Part shown: positions 9,091 through 19,648 of the stretch, one piece after another | Numbering within the stretch: the first letter of the stretch is position 1 | Layout: every line of letters begins with the position of its first letter | Source of the DNA: Legionella sp. | GTDB lineage: Bacteria; Pseudomonadota; Gammaproteobacteria; Legionellales; Legionellaceae | Assembly (NCBI GenBank): GCA_031291095.1 | Contig: JARLJR010000070.1 | Coordinates: forward strand, 1 to 64,000 | DNA length: 64,000 bases | Reading direction: 5' to 3' | The notes under the pieces: model-generated | What the model was told of the DNA's origin: nothing | Seen by the model: only the letters and a program-made list of their open reading frames with translations | Databases searched by the model: none | Translations under genes and position numbers: made by a program

Positions 9091-10498
9091 ACTTCTTTTT
9101 GGCCTTTGCTTTTTTCTTTTTAGACCAACTCATTAATCGTCTTTTCTTGTTTACCTGGCGTTCCGAGAGCTTATTTTTCTTCTCGGCAAAGGGATTTGAG
9201 CCACCTTTAAATTCAAGTTTTAACGGAGTGCCAACCAATCCCAAGTGTTTAGTAAACTCATTGTTCAAATAGCGTCTATAACTATCAGGTAAATCAGCAA
9301 GCTGATTCCCATGGATAACGATTACCGGAGGATTATGCCCACCAAGATGTGCATATCGAAGCTTGATACGACGACCGCTGACACAAGGTGGTGTGTGCTT
9401 GGTACTAATATCCTGTAATAAACGAGTTAACTTTGGTGTAGAAAATGACTGTATCGCTGAAGCATAAGCCTCATTAATATCCTTAAATAAAATTCCTACA
9501 CCGCTGCCATGCAATGCTGAAATAAATCTGATTTTAGCAAAACTGGCGAAATGCAATCTTCTCGATAATTCGCTTTTAATCTTTTCCTTATGCTCTTCAT
9601 CTTTGCCATCCCACTTGTTCACGGCAATAACTAAAGCTTTACCCGACTCAATAATGAAACCAAGCAAATTCATATCTTGGTCAGTAATCCCTTCATTAGC
9701 ATCAAGAAGTTGCAAACAGACATTCGACTCTTTAATAGCTTGTAAGGTTTTAATTACTGAGAACTTTTCTATTTTTTCATCAATACGTGACTTGCGACGT
9801 ACACCAGCGGTGTCAATTAAGACATAGCGCTTTTCATCACGCGTAAAAGGAATCGCAATACTATCACGCGTGGTGCCAGGCATATCAAACACAACAACGC
9901 GCTCTTCACCTAAGATACGGTTAATAAGCGTTGATTTTCCTACGTTTGGGCGGCCTGCAAAGGCGATCTTGATTTCGTTCTCTTCCCCTACTTCGGCCTC
10001 TACTTGAGGTGCATATGGAGCTAAAATCTCATCGAGCAGTGAGTAAATACCACTGCCATGCGATGAAGAAATCGAATGAATATCACTAATACCTAAGGAT
10101 TGAAAGTCAGCACAAGCTACATCATCATCCAGACCTTCTGTTTTATTAACAACAAGATGTACTTTTTTATTTAATTTTCTTAAATTTTCCGCGATATCTT
10201 CATCGATTCCAATTAAGCCCGAACGGCCATCAACAAGAAAGAGAACGATATCTGCTTCATTTAAAGCAACAGTTGATTGTTTTGACATTAAACTATCAAC
10301 TTCAATATCATCGACACCAATCCCTCCAGTGTCGACTACTATATAAGACTTACCCTCATGTATTGCTTGACCGTATTGCCTGTCACGCGTTAAGCCTGGA
10401 AAATCAGCAACAAGAGCATCTTGGGTTTTAGTCAACCGATTAAATAGCGTAGACTTGCCTACATTAGGACGCCCAACCAGTGCAATTACAGGAACCAT
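9089..10498 (-). CDS. der: Ribosome biogenesis GTPase Der (EngA)
   Basis: An essential double GTPase acting in 50S subunit maturation. Two G domains are visible: GRPNVGKST at 9-17 with DTGGI and NKTE, and a second GRPNVGKST near 180 with DTAGV and NKWD. A KH-like C-terminal domain follows, ending in a very Lys-rich tail. At 469 residues it is normal. It starts 3 nt after bamB and closes a leftward run pilF-rodZ-hisS-yfgM-bamB-der, the conserved gammaproteobacterial order. Confidence 0.97.
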   Translation of the reverse strand: MVPVIALVGRPNVGKSTLFNRLTKTQDALVADFPGLTRDRQYGQAIHEGKSYIVVDTGGIGVDDIEVDSLMSKQSTVALNEADIVLFLVDGRSGLIGIDEDIAENLRKLNKKVHLVVNKTEGLDDDVACADFQSLGISDIHSISSSHGSGIYSLLDEILAPYAPQVEAEVGEENEIKIAFAGRPNVGKSTLINRILGEERVVVFDMPGTTRDSIAIPFTRDEKRYVLIDTAGVRRKSRIDEKIEKFSVIKTLQAIKESNVCLQLLDANEGITDQDMNLLGFIIESGKALVIAVNKWDGKDEEHKEKIKSELSRRLHFASFAKIRFISALHGSGVGILFKDINEAYASAIQSFSTPKLTRLLQDISTKHTPPCVSGRRIKLRYAHLGGHNPPVIVIHGNQLADLPDSYRRYLNNEFTKHLGLVGTPLKLEFKGGSNPFAEKKNKLSERQVNKKRRLMSWSKKKKAKAKKK

Positions 10499-10501
10499 AT
10501 A

Positions 10502-11671
10502 TTAACTCACAGATAGTTTACTAAGTATTCCATTATCAGTTAGCACATAAAGCGTTCGTCCTGTTACGCTTGGAGAAATACTTACCCCACCTGCAGCTTT
10601 AAACCGAGCCAGCATTTCACCATTTTGAGGATCGATAAAATGCAGGTATCCCGTTTTATCGCCAACAACTAAATTAGTACCTACAAGTGCCGGCTCCGTT
10701 AGTCCTCGCGCCTTTAACACTTTTTGCTTCCAATTAACTTGACCGCTTTGCTTATTGATAGACCAGATAACATCGTGACTATCACTCACATACAAGGTAT
10801 TACCACTTAACAGCATATTTTTATAAACTGATCCTGGTTTTTTCCAGATAAATTGCCCATCGTTCAATGATAAAGCACCAATATAACCTTGGTAGCTAGC
10901 TAAATAAGCAACACTACCATCAATAATTGGATCTGCATCAATATCAACCAGCTGCTCTACATCGCTCGTGCCAGATGCATAAGCAATGCTGCGCTGCCAC
11001 ATTAATCGTCCACTGCTAATATCATAGGCATCCATCTTTCCATCAGAAAAACCGATTAGCACTAATCCACCAACGACTACTGGAGAAGAACTTGCTTTTA
11101 AGATCAAATTAGGTGAGCCATGCTCTGCCATCCAAAGTTGCTTGCCGTCTTTTACATTAAAAGCATAAACTTTTCCATCAATGGTTTTGGCAATTACTTT
11201 ACCGTGTGTCACTGCTGGTGGCGATAATACTTCACCAGAAACTTTCTTTTGCCACACTTGTTTGCCATCAGCTTGATTCAATAGAACCACTGAAGAATTA
11301 TCGGTGCCAACAGCAAGATACCCATTACCCAGACTTGGGCCGCTTGCCAAGCCATGCTTTAATGGGGTTGTCCAGCGAATTTGACCATCACGCTTACTGA
11401 CGGCACGCACTAGGCCGCTAGCATCAGCAGTATAAATAATGCCTCCGCGTATTACCGGCTTTAGCCTTAAATACTCTTTATTTTTAGCGGATTTACCTAC
11501 CGGCGCAGACCAGTTCGGCGCTACTTTAATTTTATCGTGTAATTCAGCCAACGCTTTAGGCTTAGGAGTATTATCCTTGCCTAATAAATAATCATCAACT
11601 TTTGAACATCCTTGCATGGCTATACAAAGAGCTAAAATACTTAATTTAACTTTCATCAACCTAAACCCCAT
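10502..11671 (-). CDS. bamB: Outer-membrane assembly lipoprotein BamB
   Basis: Periplasmic lipoprotein of the BAM complex that inserts beta-barrel proteins into the outer membrane. The signal peptide ends in the lipobox AMQGC (Cys22), and the rest is an eight-bladed PQQ-type beta-propeller with repeated blade motifs such as DGKQLWMAEHG, SGRLMWQRSI and DGQFIWKKPG. The start overlaps the yfgM stop as TAATG, indicating coupling; an in-frame ATG five codons later is an alternative. The length of 389 residues is typical. Confidence 0.95.
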   Translation of the reverse strand: MGFRLMKVKLSILALCIAMQGCSKVDDYLLGKDNTPKPKALAELHDKIKVAPNWSAPVGKSAKNKEYLRLKPVIRGGIIYTADASGLVRAVSKRDGQIRWTTPLKHGLASGPSLGNGYLAVGTDNSSVVLLNQADGKQVWQKKVSGEVLSPPAVTHGKVIAKTIDGKVYAFNVKDGKQLWMAEHGSPNLILKASSSPVVVGGLVLIGFSDGKMDAYDISSGRLMWQRSIAYASGTSDVEQLVDIDADPIIDGSVAYLASYQGYIGALSLNDGQFIWKKPGSVYKNMLLSGNTLYVSDSHDVIWSINKQSGQVNWKQKVLKARGLTEPALVGTNLVVGDKTGYLHFIDPQNGEMLARFKAAGGVSISPSVTGRTLYVLTDNGILSKLSVS

Positions 11672-12345
11672 TATGCTGCTTGAGTCTTCTTTTCGTCCGA
11701 AATCATTGATTGAGTCTTAACGGCAATTTCATTGGTTTTCATTTCTAAAAATAAATTACCCATTCCATTTACCTTAACCTCATCCATCGCTTGCTTATAG
11801 GAATTCATCGCCTCTTCGTATTTTCCTGTAGCGCCATATATATCACCCTTCAGTTCATTAATTACTGGTAAATAAGTAGCGTCTTCGACTTTACTTAGTT
11901 CGCTTAGCGCGTTAGCGTATGATTTATTCGCTGCAAGAATACGCGCAAGACGAATCTTCGCAATTTGCTTTAAAGTACGTAATTTACTGTTATCAGCGAC
12001 CATACGTAATTCACTTTGAGCTTGATCCAGCTTACTTTTAGAAACATAGACTTTGGCAAGAGTCATATGAGCTGCGTCAGCGTATACAGACTTGCTGTGG
12101 TCCTTAATGAGCTCATTAGCAAAGGATTTCACCGCTTTAGTATTATTATTTGATAAGGCAATCATCATTTGCTCATAGGCAATGGATGCTTGCTGCGTGA
12201 GTTTATCCTGGTGCCAAGTGAAATATCGATAGCCAGCAATACTAAAAAGTATGACCGATATGATAACAGAAACTATATTCCCATAGCGTTTCCACCACTT
12301 TTTTATCGATTCTAACTGTTCCTCTTCTGTCATATAAACTGACAT
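11671..12345 (-). CDS. yfgM: YfgM-like membrane-anchored TPR protein (ancillary SecYEG translocon subunit family)
   Basis: A 224-residue protein with a short cytoplasmic N-terminus, one membrane helix at about residues 23-43 and a periplasmic domain of TPR helices (KSKLDQAQSELRMVADNS, TGKYEEAMNSYKQAM). In E. coli, YfgM contacts SecYEG and periplasmic chaperones. It lies between hisS and bamB, as in E. coli, which supports the name. It overlaps bamB by 1 nt. Confidence 0.88.
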   Translation of the reverse strand: MSVYMTEEEQLESIKKWWKRYGNIVSVIISVILFSIAGYRYFTWHQDKLTQQASIAYEQMMIALSNNNTKAVKSFANELIKDHSKSVYADAAHMTLAKVYVSKSKLDQAQSELRMVADNSKLRTLKQIAKIRLARILAANKSYANALSELSKVEDATYLPVINELKGDIYGATGKYEEAMNSYKQAMDEVKVNGMGNLFLEMKTNEIAVKTQSMISDEKKTQAA

Positions 12346-12375
12346 AACACTCTCTCCTGAACTTTCAACGTAGCC

Positions 12376-13653
12376 TTATTTCAAATAATCATTTAGAAAC
12401 TGATTAACCGCAGTTTGATCCACAGTAATCTGTTCCATGCCAGTGCGTAAATCCTTAATACTAATCTTATGATTAGCAAGCTCATCTTCACCTAAAACTA
12501 AAGCCAAACGCGCCCCGCTTTTATCCGCCTTCTTAAATTGGCTCTTAAAGCTACCACCCGCAGTGTTTACAATAACTTCTACCGTTGGGTATACCGCACG
12601 AATTGATTCAGCAATTACAAGCCCTTTAACGATCGCTTCTTCATTTGTACCAATAATAAATATAGAGTTCGCTTTAGTTTCTTGTTTCAATAACTCTAAG
12701 GTCTCCATCAGCAAATAAATACGCTCCACTCCTAATGCAAAACCTGCAGCTGAAGTAGGATTACCGCCTAATTGTTCAACCAAAATATCATAACGACCAC
12801 CGGCACAAATTGTTGCCTGACTTCCTAAGCGATCAGTAACCCACTCAAATACAGTATGCCCATAATAATCCAGGCCTCTTACTAAAACGGGATTCACAAC
12901 ATAAGGGATTTCTAACGCATCTAAACCTGCGCAAAATGCTTGGAAATGTTCACGGCTCTTTCCTTCAAGCACGTCAATCAACTTAGGCGCATTGCCAACC
13001 AGTTGCTGCATTTCAGGATTTTTACTATCTAAAATACGTAAAGGATTACGAGTTAATCGTCTTTTGCTGTCTTCGTCAAGCTGCCCAATATGATCGTTGA
13101 GGTATTCAACCAAAATATTTTTATATTGTTGACGCTCTGAGAGCTCCCCAAGAGTATTTATCTGCAATTGAACTAAATCAGCGAATCCTAACTCAGTCCA
13201 AAATTTGCGGCATAGAGCAATTAATTCTAATTCACTTTGTGCTCCTGGAACACCAAAGGCTTCTACCCCTAATTGGGTAAATTGTCTGTATCGTCCTTTT
13301 TGAGGACGCTCATGACGAAACATGGCACCTAAATACCATAATTTTTGTTGCTGATTGTGTAGCAATCCATGTTCCAGACAAGCACGAACACAGCCCGCAG
13401 TTCCTTCAGGTCGAAGGGTTATACTGTCACCGTTTAAATCATTAAAGGTATACATTTCTTTTTCAACGATGTCGGTAACTTCACCAATAGTTCGTTTAAA
13501 AAGCTGTGTACTTTCTACTAAAGGAAAACGAATTTCCTGATAGCCATAATTGCCAAGACAGGTAATAAACGTATTCTCAATGTGACGCCATAATGCAGTT
13601 TTTTCAGGCAAAATATCATTCATGCCGCGGATTGCTTGGATTTTCTCAGCCAC
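12376..13653 (-). CDS. hisS: Histidyl-tRNA synthetase
   Basis: Class II aminoacyl-tRNA synthetase charging tRNA-His. The class II motifs are present: [19 protein letters not shown] (motif 1), [15 protein letters not shown] (motif 2) and FALGVERI (motif 3), together with the His-specific [15 protein letters not shown] and a C-terminal anticodon-binding domain. The length of 425 residues matches E. coli HisS. Its start overlaps the end of the rodZ-like gene by 8 nt. Confidence 0.97.
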   Translation of the reverse strand: MAEKIQAIRGMNDILPEKTALWRHIENTFITCLGNYGYQEIRFPLVESTQLFKRTIGEVTDIVEKEMYTFNDLNGDSITLRPEGTAGCVRACLEHGLLHNQQQKLWYLGAMFRHERPQKGRYRQFTQLGVEAFGVPGAQSELELIALCRKFWTELGFADLVQLQINTLGELSERQQYKNILVEYLNDHIGQLDEDSKRRLTRNPLRILDSKNPEMQQLVGNAPKLIDVLEGKSREHFQAFCAGLDALEIPYVVNPVLVRGLDYYGHTVFEWVTDRLGSQATICAGGRYDILVEQLGGNPTSAAGFALGVERIYLLMETLELLKQETKANSIFIIGTNEEAIVKGLVIAESIRAVYPTVEVIVNTAGGSFKSQFKKADKSGARLALVLGEDELANHKISIKDLRTGMEQITVDQTAVNQFLNDYLK

Positions 13654-14215
13654 CTGTTTTCTCCAAAGGAGACATATCAGGTTTAGGATTTAATATTGAT
13701 TGCATTTTGGAGATATCTGTTAATCTTACTTCATTGATTACTTTATTATTCAACGACAAATCAGCAGGTGCACTTTTCTCGGAAAACAATTGTTGATTTT
13801 CTTGGTTTTTTTGCCACCAAACACCAACAGCAACCATAACTCCTAAGGCAAATAAAATAGTAACCCAACGAATTAGGTGCTCTGCCTTATTGGGTTCACG
13901 CTTCGTTTGTTGCCATAAAGCACGATCAGTTTTTTTCTCAGTAGCATAACGCTCATTAAACACCGCAAGATATGGCTCAGGAGAAACATCTAATAGTTTG
14001 GCATAGGCACGTAAATAGCCTTTAGTAAAGACAGCCCCTGGTAATGAACTAAACTCATTACTTTCTATTAGTTCGATAATGCGGCTTCGTAAATGTAACT
14101 TATCGGCAACATAATCTACTGTATATCCTTTTTGCTCACGTATGCTCGCAAGTTGTGCTCCGGGATTAATCGCATGAACGATTGTATTATCATCAAGCGT
14201 GGTTATTGTACTCAT
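13646..14215 (-). CDS. RodZ-like helix-turn-helix membrane protein, short form
   Basis: About 189 residues. The N-terminal HTH_25 domain ([20 protein letters not shown], then [13 protein letters not shown]) is typical of RodZ, the MreB-binding cell-shape factor, and is followed by a basic linker and one membrane helix (about residues 107-127). The periplasmic part is only about 60 residues and lacks the usual RodZ C-terminal beta domain. The start at 14215 is preferred over one four codons upstream because GGTGGAG sits at good distance. The gene overlaps both pilF and hisS. Its position in the pilF-rodZ-hisS cluster supports RodZ identity. Confidence 0.8.
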   Translation of the reverse strand: MSTITTLDDNTIVHAINPGAQLASIREQKGYTVDYVADKLHLRSRIIELIESNEFSSLPGAVFTKGYLRAYAKLLDVSPEPYLAVFNERYATEKKTDRALWQQTKREPNKAEHLIRWVTILFALGVMVAVGVWWQKNQENQQLFSEKSAPADLSLNNKVINEVRLTDISKMQSILNPKPDMSPLEKTGG

Positions 14216-14990
14216 TATTTGCTCCACCTATATCGAGATTTGGATCCATTTTTTTAATAGTTTGTTTATACATTGCAGCTACTTCATATTGGCCAGCTTT
14301 TTCTGCAACTTCCTTGGCCAAAAACAACAACGTCCTATCATTTAAAACTAAATCAGCGTGTTTTTGTATTAATGCGTACGCGCTTGCATTATGTCCACCC
14401 TTAGCTTCAATTTTAACTAATTCGTATAAAGAAACTTTTCTGGACGGATCCTGATTTAATGCCTTTATAAAATAAGGCCTAGCTTGTTCTACCTGATTTA
14501 CAGATAAAGCACAAAGCCCAGCATTCTCATAAGCACCCGCAGTATGCACATAGTGCAAATCAGCAGCCGCTTTTAAAAAATAAATCTCTGCCTGTTTGTA
14601 ATCGCCCTGTCGGCATAAAAAGGCACCATAATTGTTAAGCTGAGCCCCAGCATTACCCGCCAAAGACATGGCTTTTAAATAAAACATCTTCGCTTGTGCC
14701 GGCTCACTAGTTTGCTCAAAATAATAAGCCATGGCTGAATTAGCATCAGCAGATCTTGGCTCTTGCTCTAAAGCAGTCAGTAATTTCCTTTTCGCCCTAG
14801 GCCTATCGCCTTGTTTTAAATACCCTAGTCCTAATTGGACATTATACGCTGCAGCCTTAGTAAGATCCGGCTTTTTGAGTATTTGTTGCTCACCTGCGTC
14901 ATTATTATGCATGCATGCTTGCAAAAGCAAACACAAAACAAGGCCGAAGGAATAACGTGCGTTCAACACCATACTCACATAACGATTCAA
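14193..14990 (-). CDS. pilF: Type IV pilus biogenesis lipoprotein PilF/PilW
   Basis: A 265-residue TPR pilotin that helps the PilQ secretin assemble in the outer membrane. The signal peptide ends with lipobox LLQAC (Cys26), followed by six or so TPR helices pairs (VQLGLGYLKQGDRPRAKRKL, GAFLCRQGDYKQAEIYFLKA). It is the first gene of the leftward cluster and overlaps the rodZ-like gene by 23 nt. An ATG six codons downstream is an alternative start. Confidence 0.9.
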   Translation of the reverse strand: MNRYVSMVLNARYSFGLVLCLLLQACMHNNDAGEQQILKKPDLTKAAAYNVQLGLGYLKQGDRPRAKRKLLTALEQEPRSADANSAMAYYFEQTSEPAQAKMFYLKAMSLAGNAGAQLNNYGAFLCRQGDYKQAEIYFLKAAADLHYVHTAGAYENAGLCALSVNQVEQARPYFIKALNQDPSRKVSLYELVKIEAKGGHNASAYALIQKHADLVLNDRTLLFLAKEVAEKAGQYEVAAMYKQTIKKMDPNLDIGGANNEYNNHA

Positions 14991-15135
14991 AAAGAATCGG
15001 CATTATACCTGCTAACGGGTAAATTAAAAATATTTAATCGCGAATAAATAAATTAAGGGTTTACCTATTCTTTGCCGCCTCTTTGGTGAATGTTTGCTAG
15101 GCTTGTAAAGTCCAGCACCTGATGTAGCACAAGCT

Positions 15136-15167
15136 ATGCTTGCTGGGCTGTAAAGCCCAGCAAGCAT
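15136..15167. repeat. Perfect 14-bp intergenic hairpin (GCTGGGCT family)
   Basis: ATGCTTGCTGGGCT-GTAA-AGCCCAGCAAGCAT, followed by TTTTAC, in the 250-nt gap between pilF and rlmN. It may help end the plus-strand or minus-strand transcript, but the same core occurs in several other gaps, so it is best read as a dispersed repeat. The rest of the gap shows a degenerate second copy just to the left (GCTAGGCTTGTAAAGTCCAGC) and nothing coding. Confidence 0.7.
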
Positions 15168-15240
15168 TTTACTCACCCATTACACGGATGCCGTATACAG
15201 GGGAGTTCTCAGGGTGTTCAAGATGACGTGCATCGCAAGT

Positions 15241-16386
15241 CTACCCAGCCCGGTCTTCTGTTTTTGTTTCAGATCCAGGCTTGTGCATAAAATTCAATTT
15301 TTGCCAACGCTGAGAGCGGCTTGTTCTGTCTTTTACTTCACCCGCCAATTGCCCGCAAGCAGCATCAATATCATCACCACGTGTTTTACGTGTAATGGTA
15401 TTAATTCCATTAGCAATTAACTTATCTCTAAACGCATCAATGGCTTCCTGTGGAGAACGCTCATAGTGCGCCATAGGAAATGGATTAAAAGGGATTAGAT
15501 TCACTTTGGATGGAACGTTTTTCAGTAACTTAATTAATTGATTTGCATGTTCGGGCTGATCATTCACCCCTTTTAACATAACGTATTCAAAAGTCACTTT
15601 TCTTCTTGGCTCGTCTTTAAAATAAGATTTGCATAAAGCCATAAGCTGCGCTAAAGGATATTTTTTATTAATTGGCACCAACTCATTACGTAATTCGTCA
15701 TTAGGAGCATGTAATGAAACAGCAAGCGCTACTGGGCTGGCTTCTCTTAAACGCTCTAAATCGGGTAATACGCCTGATGTACTCAAGGTTACACGTCTTT
15801 TTGATAGACCATAAGCATAATCGTCCATCATAATATTCATTGCTGAAACAACATTATCAAAATTAAGTAAGGGCTCACCCATTCCCATCATAACCACATT
15901 TGTCACGCGTTTATCATGAGCTCCTTCGCTAGCTGATAATTCTCGTACTGCGAGCCAAACCTGGCCAATAATTTCTGCAGTAGTTAAATTACGATTAAAT
16001 CCTTGTTTTGCTGTGGAGCAAAAAGAACAATTTAAAGCACAGCCAACCTGTGATGAAACACAGAGGGTTCCTCGGTTTGCTTCAGGAATATATACTGTTT
16101 CAATGCAATTACCACAATCAAGCTTAAGTAACCATTTATGAGTGCCATCACTTGATTTTTGACAAGCAACGATTTCAGGCACCTCAACATAGGAAAGCTG
16201 GGAAAGCTTTGCTTTCAAAGCCTTCCCTAGATTGGTCATTTGAGCAAAATCGACTAAGCCAGTTTGATGAATCCATTGGATTAGCTGTTGAGCACGATAA
16301 GGTTGTTCCCCCCATGAGCTCAATAGTTCTCGCATTTGCTGATAATTATAATTCAATAGATTTACTTTTTGCTCAGTCATTTTCAC
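15241..16386 (-). CDS. rlmN: Dual-specificity 23S rRNA/tRNA adenine-C2 methyltransferase RlmN
   Basis: Radical SAM enzyme that methylates A2503 of 23S rRNA and A37 of several tRNAs. The cluster ligands CX3CX2C are C116, C120 and C123 (GCALNCSFC). The second catalytic Cys lies in [10 protein letters not shown] (about C344). The N-terminal RlmN domain and LNLIPFNP-type motif ([10 protein letters not shown]) are intact. At 381 residues it is normal. It follows ndk closely on the same strand (14 nt), as in many gammaproteobacteria. Confidence 0.96.
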   Translation of the reverse strand: MKMTEQKVNLLNYNYQQMRELLSSWGEQPYRAQQLIQWIHQTGLVDFAQMTNLGKALKAKLSQLSYVEVPEIVACQKSSDGTHKWLLKLDCGNCIETVYIPEANRGTLCVSSQVGCALNCSFCSTAKQGFNRNLTTAEIIGQVWLAVRELSASEGAHDKRVTNVVMMGMGEPLLNFDNVVSAMNIMMDDYAYGLSKRRVTLSTSGVLPDLERLREASPVALAVSLHAPNDELRNELVPINKKYPLAQLMALCKSYFKDEPRRKVTFEYVMLKGVNDQPEHANQLIKLLKNVPSKVNLIPFNPFPMAHYERSPQEAIDAFRDKLIANGINTITRKTRGDDIDAACGQLAGEVKDRTSRSQRWQKLNFMHKPGSETKTEDRAG

Positions 16387-16400
16387 TCCAAACTTAATTC

Positions 16401-16826
16401 TTATCGCTCACAAATTTCGTGTGGCTCGAAGAAGAAAGCAATTTCACGAGCAGCATTTTCTAGGCTGTCAGAACCATGAACCGCATTTGCATCAATACTG
16501 TCAGCGAAATCAGCACGAATGGTACCTGGAGCTGCTTCTTTAGGGTTAGTAGCGCCCATGATGTCTCTGTTTTTCATTACAGCATTGTCGCCTTTTAATA
16601 CTTGAATCATTACAGGACCAGAAATCATGAACTCAACTAAGTCGTTAAAGAAAGGACGAGCACGGTGAATATCATAGAAGTTTTCAGCTTGTTCGCGAGA
16701 TAAGCGAGCCATTCTTGCAGCAATAATATCTAAACCAGCATCTTCAAAACGGGTGTAAATTTTACCAATTACAGACTTAGCTACAGCATCCGGTTTAATA
16801 ATTGATAATGTTAATTCTTTTGCCAT
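16401..16826 (-). CDS. ndk: Nucleoside diphosphate kinase
   Basis: Equilibrates nucleoside di- and triphosphates through a phospho-histidine. Catalytic His117 is in NAVHGSDS; the N-terminal [11 protein letters not shown] and [11 protein letters not shown] are diagnostic. Starting at MAKELTL gives 141 residues, the usual length; an ATG three codons upstream adds nothing conserved and is judged false. Confidence 0.96.
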   Translation of the reverse strand: MAKELTLSIIKPDAVAKSVIGKIYTRFEDAGLDIIAARMARLSREQAENFYDIHRARPFFNDLVEFMISGPVMIQVLKGDNAVMKNRDIMGATNPKEAAPGTIRADFADSIDANAVHGSDSLENAAREIAFFFEPHEICER

Positions 16827-16928
16827 TATGCACACTCCATAGGAATTAATAAGTTAAAGCGCGCTATTATACACGAAATAAATGCTTTATGGCTAATATA
16901 AATTCATTGGACATCTTCTGACGGGTAG

Positions 16929-16948
16929 GCGGGGCTATAAAGCCCCGC
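16929..16948. repeat. Intergenic hairpin GCGGGGCT-ATAA-AGCCCCGC
   Basis: A perfect 8-bp inverted repeat with a 4-nt loop upstream of ndk and downstream of the leftward gene at 17054. It has the same architecture as the GCTGGGCT repeats elsewhere in the window. Confidence 0.6.
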
Positions 16949-17053
16949 AAACAGAGTTCGCCCAAGCGACAAATGAGTGATTGCGTACACACTTAATGGC
17001 TCCGACTTGACCGTGGGATCCATCAATGTAGCAAGCGGCAGAAATACATTAAA

Positions 17054-17947
17054 TTAAGATTTTTCAAGCTGGCCAATGCTTTTATCAAAATACAATGACT
17101 CTCGATTGATGATATCCTGCTCAGGATTAATCTTATATTCGGGTAAAATTTTAATGAGCTCAATAACCCGTAAAATAGAGTTATAAAATTGAGTTCTAAA
17201 CCCATTTGCGAGGACAGTCATGTCCTCCACCCGCTCCTGAAAGGCTCGAGTCTTCTCGTCAAACTGAAGAATTATATCGGTAAGCTCAGAGAGACTCTCT
17301 ATGATTTTCCTTTTTAAATCATCATTTAATGATAATTTAAGCTCTTCATTCATTTTTACGACAAAAAGTAAGGGATCACTTTGCAACTTAGGATTAGTTA
17401 AATCACAATTAATTAAAGCAAAATTAATTGCCTTCCGAATTTCGCTTTTGTCTTCAGTAAGGCCTTCTTTTTTAAATATTTTTATGATTGAAGTAATACC
17501 CTGATCAAAGGCTTTATTAAACTCAGTCGAAAGTTTTATTAAGAAGCTTTGGCTGCTTGAAATTAAATAATTATGCTCGCCTTCTTTTTGATGATATTCC
17601 TCACCTAAAGCAAGGAGTTGCTGACGTTCATTTTCCAGTGACTCACGAGTACTAGCCCCAGGTGATGACTCCTCCTTAGAGTTTTCTCCAGATAATAAAT
17701 AATCAATAAAAAGCTTTTGTACGTAAACATGATAATCATTTGCTTGCTGTAACACGATCCCATTGAGGACATTTCTTAACGGTATTTGCAGCACTTTATG
17801 ATAAAAACTAAACGTACTTTTTACAGCTGCTACTAAATCAATTTGCGCTAAATTGATATGATAGCGGCCTAGAATACGTTCAGCGGTTATCACCCCGTAA
17901 GTTGAAAACCAGTGGCTTAAGTCATTCTCTGATTTTTCTACGCTCAT
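17054..17947 (-). CDS. Orphan helical protein, function unknown
   Basis: A 297-residue soluble protein without signal peptide or membrane helix. Sequence is mostly alpha-helical and charged, with a probable coiled-coil segment (ESLENERQQLLALGEEYHQK) and an acidic Ser-rich linker near residues 88-102. No catalytic motif is recognised. It is a single gene, divergent from miaE by 73 nt. Such lineage-specific helical orphans are frequent in Legionella. An effector role cannot be shown from sequence. Confidence 0.7.
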   Translation of the reverse strand: MSVEKSENDLSHWFSTYGVITAERILGRYHINLAQIDLVAAVKSTFSFYHKVLQIPLRNVLNGIVLQQANDYHVYVQKLFIDYLLSGENSKEESSPGASTRESLENERQQLLALGEEYHQKEGEHNYLISSSQSFLIKLSTEFNKAFDQGITSIIKIFKKEGLTEDKSEIRKAINFALINCDLTNPKLQSDPLLFVVKMNEELKLSLNDDLKRKIIESLSELTDIILQFDEKTRAFQERVEDMTVLANGFRTQFYNSILRVIELIKILPEYKINPEQDIINRESLYFDKSIGQLEKS

Positions 17948-18020
17948 TTTTCATCCAATTTAATTTATTTACAGTATGTGATATAAGACTATTTATTTGA
18001 AAGTATAGTGTATTTCCCAG

Positions 18021-18659
18021 ATGTTAAAACGATTAGATACTGATTTACAAACATTAAATGATTTTCTTCAAGTAAAAACACCCCAATTGTGGTTAGACCA
18101 TGCTGCTCAGCAGATTCCTTTGCTACTGGTTGACCATGCACACTGTGAACGAAAGGCAGCGGCCACCGCCATTAACTTTATGAGCAAATATCCGGAGCGA
18201 AAGGAACTTATAGAGGTTATGTCCCCTCTAGCACGCGAAGAGCTTCTGCATTTTGAAAAGGTCGTAAATGTAATGACTAAGCGTGGAATTAAATTTGGAC
18301 CATTACATCCTTCAAGCTATGCTACTGTATTACATAAACAAGTCACGCGTAAAGATGGTACCGAACGCTTATGCGATCAGTTAATTATCGGCGCTATTAT
18401 TGAAGCACGCTCTTGTGAACGCTTTTATACGATTATGCCTTACATTGAAGAGGAGGATTTGGCAAAATTTTATGGCACATTGGTTAAATCTGAGGCTCGG
18501 CATTTTGAAGATTATTTACGTTTGGCTAATTTATATGGTGGGGATGTAAGTAAGCGCATTGCTAAATTTTTAGCGATTGAAAATGAATTTATTTTAACAG
18601 CAGATACAGTATTTCGCTTTCACAGTGGCATACCAGATGTTGGATTGCATAGCGCGTAG
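18021..18659 (+). CDS. miaE: tRNA 2-methylthio-N6-isopentenyladenosine-37 hydroxylase MiaE
   Basis: Non-heme diiron monooxygenase that hydroxylates ms2i6A37 in tRNAs reading U-initial codons. The ferritin-like helices carry the expected Glu/His ligands: CERKAAATA, REELLHFEKV, EARSCERF and SEARHFEDYL. The length of 212 residues is close to characterised MiaE. It ends in an intrinsic terminator. A broken duplicate of its 3' end lies at 19645-19754. Confidence 0.94.
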   Translation: MLKRLDTDLQTLNDFLQVKTPQLWLDHAAQQIPLLLVDHAHCERKAAATAINFMSKYPERKELIEVMSPLAREELLHFEKVVNVMTKRGIKFGPLHPSSYATVLHKQVTRKDGTERLCDQLIIGAIIEARSCERFYTIMPYIEEEDLAKFYGTLVKSEARHFEDYLRLANLYGGDVSKRIAKFLAIENEFILTADTVFRFHSGIPDVGLHSA

Positions 18660-18676
18660 TACAAAGCATACAGCAT

Positions 18677-18719
18677 GCCATCATTGCTTAGTCTGGGTTC
18701 GCAATGACGGCCTTTTTTT
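18677..18719 (+). terminator. Intrinsic terminator after miaE
   Basis: Stem GCCATCATTGC / GCAATGACGGC with a 13-nt loop, then CTTTTTTT. The stem also resembles the TCATTGC/GCAATGA repeats common in this lineage. A mutated copy lies at 19775-19814. Confidence 0.8.
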
Positions 18720-18751
18720 ATTTAATTAAAAAATAGCATGTCGTGTAAGTA

Positions 18752-19543
18752 CTAGTGAGGGCTTGGGCCATCATCCTCAAGCTCTTCACGATATTGTACT
18801 TCTGATGCCCGATTTAAAAACTCATTTAACCCATTATCTGGATCATTTTTTAGCTCATTAAACACTTCCGCAGTTAAAGGCTCATGTCCTTCTTTAGATC
18901 GAAATCCTTCCTCATTATTTGGATCTATTTCATATCCACGTTCATTTAACCAGAGTGCAACTAAAGTTCTTAGACCTTGGGGAAGCTTTTCTTGTTCATT
19001 CAGCTGCTGCTCATCTGCACGTAAATTTACCGCTAACTTATTATCATCCCCTATTTTAACGTCATGAACTAACGTGGGTAAATCCACTCGTGGATCACCG
19101 CGAAGCTTATCTAAAAGCGTATCTTTCATATCGATAACGCCATTTTTTAGCGCATGCTTTAACGGGACTAAATACGGGGCCGTTTTCTCATTAACTTCTT
19201 GATTCACTGCCGCAACAAATGCTGCTAATACAGAGATCAAGGCCATCATGGATGACTTCCAGTCATGAATTGAACTTTGTTCAGAACCCATTACCGATTT
19301 AAGCTTATCTTCAAAAATAGCTTGTTTCGTAATAGGATTTCCTTTTTTATCATAGCGTTCGACGGCATCTTTCTTTATCTTGTCAATTTCATCTGCAATG
19401 GCAGCGCTCCTGAGTTCATCTGCTTGCTTTTTGGCTGCTAGAAAAGCTTTTTTAGCATTGTCTTCAGCTAAACCTCTAGCGCCCTCGTCCATCGATTGTT
19501 TCTTTTGAGCTATTTCATCTTGTATCGATCTGTCGTCTGCCAT
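18752..19543 (-). CDS. Duplicated accessory gene, copy A; unknown function
   Basis: A 263-residue hydrophilic protein. The N-terminal 70 residues are Ala/Lys/Asp-rich and helical (KKAFLAAKKQADELRSAAI). The middle has a hydrophobic stretch (SSMMALISVLAAFVAAV, about residues 92-108) that is too short to call a membrane helix with certainty. One C-terminal module runs from LVALWLNERGYEIDPNN to LNEFLNRAS. It is a close paralogue of the gene at 19821-20807, which has two such modules. The surrounding DNA shows both arose by tandem duplication of a unit that also contained the 3' ends of miaE and lpxH. No homologous family is recognised. Confidence 0.75.
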   Translation of the reverse strand: MADDRSIQDEIAQKKQSMDEGARGLAEDNAKKAFLAAKKQADELRSAAIADEIDKIKKDAVERYDKKGNPITKQAIFEDKLKSVMGSEQSSIHDWKSSMMALISVLAAFVAAVNQEVNEKTAPYLVPLKHALKNGVIDMKDTLLDKLRGDPRVDLPTLVHDVKIGDDNKLAVNLRADEQQLNEQEKLPQGLRTLVALWLNERGYEIDPNNEEGFRSKEGHEPLTAEVFNELKNDPDNGLNEFLNRASEVQYREELEDDGPSPH

Positions 19544-19563
19544 CTTTAGCTCCTAAAAAAGAA

Positions 19564-19648
19564 TCATGCACGGGTAAAATAAATCCCTTTTGTATTATAA
19601 TAACACAATAGCTTGGAATTGTCATCCCTGTCTCTAAGCGCATAACGT
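19564..19648 (-). pseudogene. Fossil of the lpxH 3' end
   Basis: The 102 nt upstream of copy A (19544-19645) align position for position with the 102 nt upstream of copy B, which include the last codons of lpxH. Shared stretches include GTAAAATAAA, CCCTTTTGT and AACACAATA. The fragment is not translated as LpxH and ends abruptly at the duplication junction ACGT (19645-19648). Confidence 0.8.
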
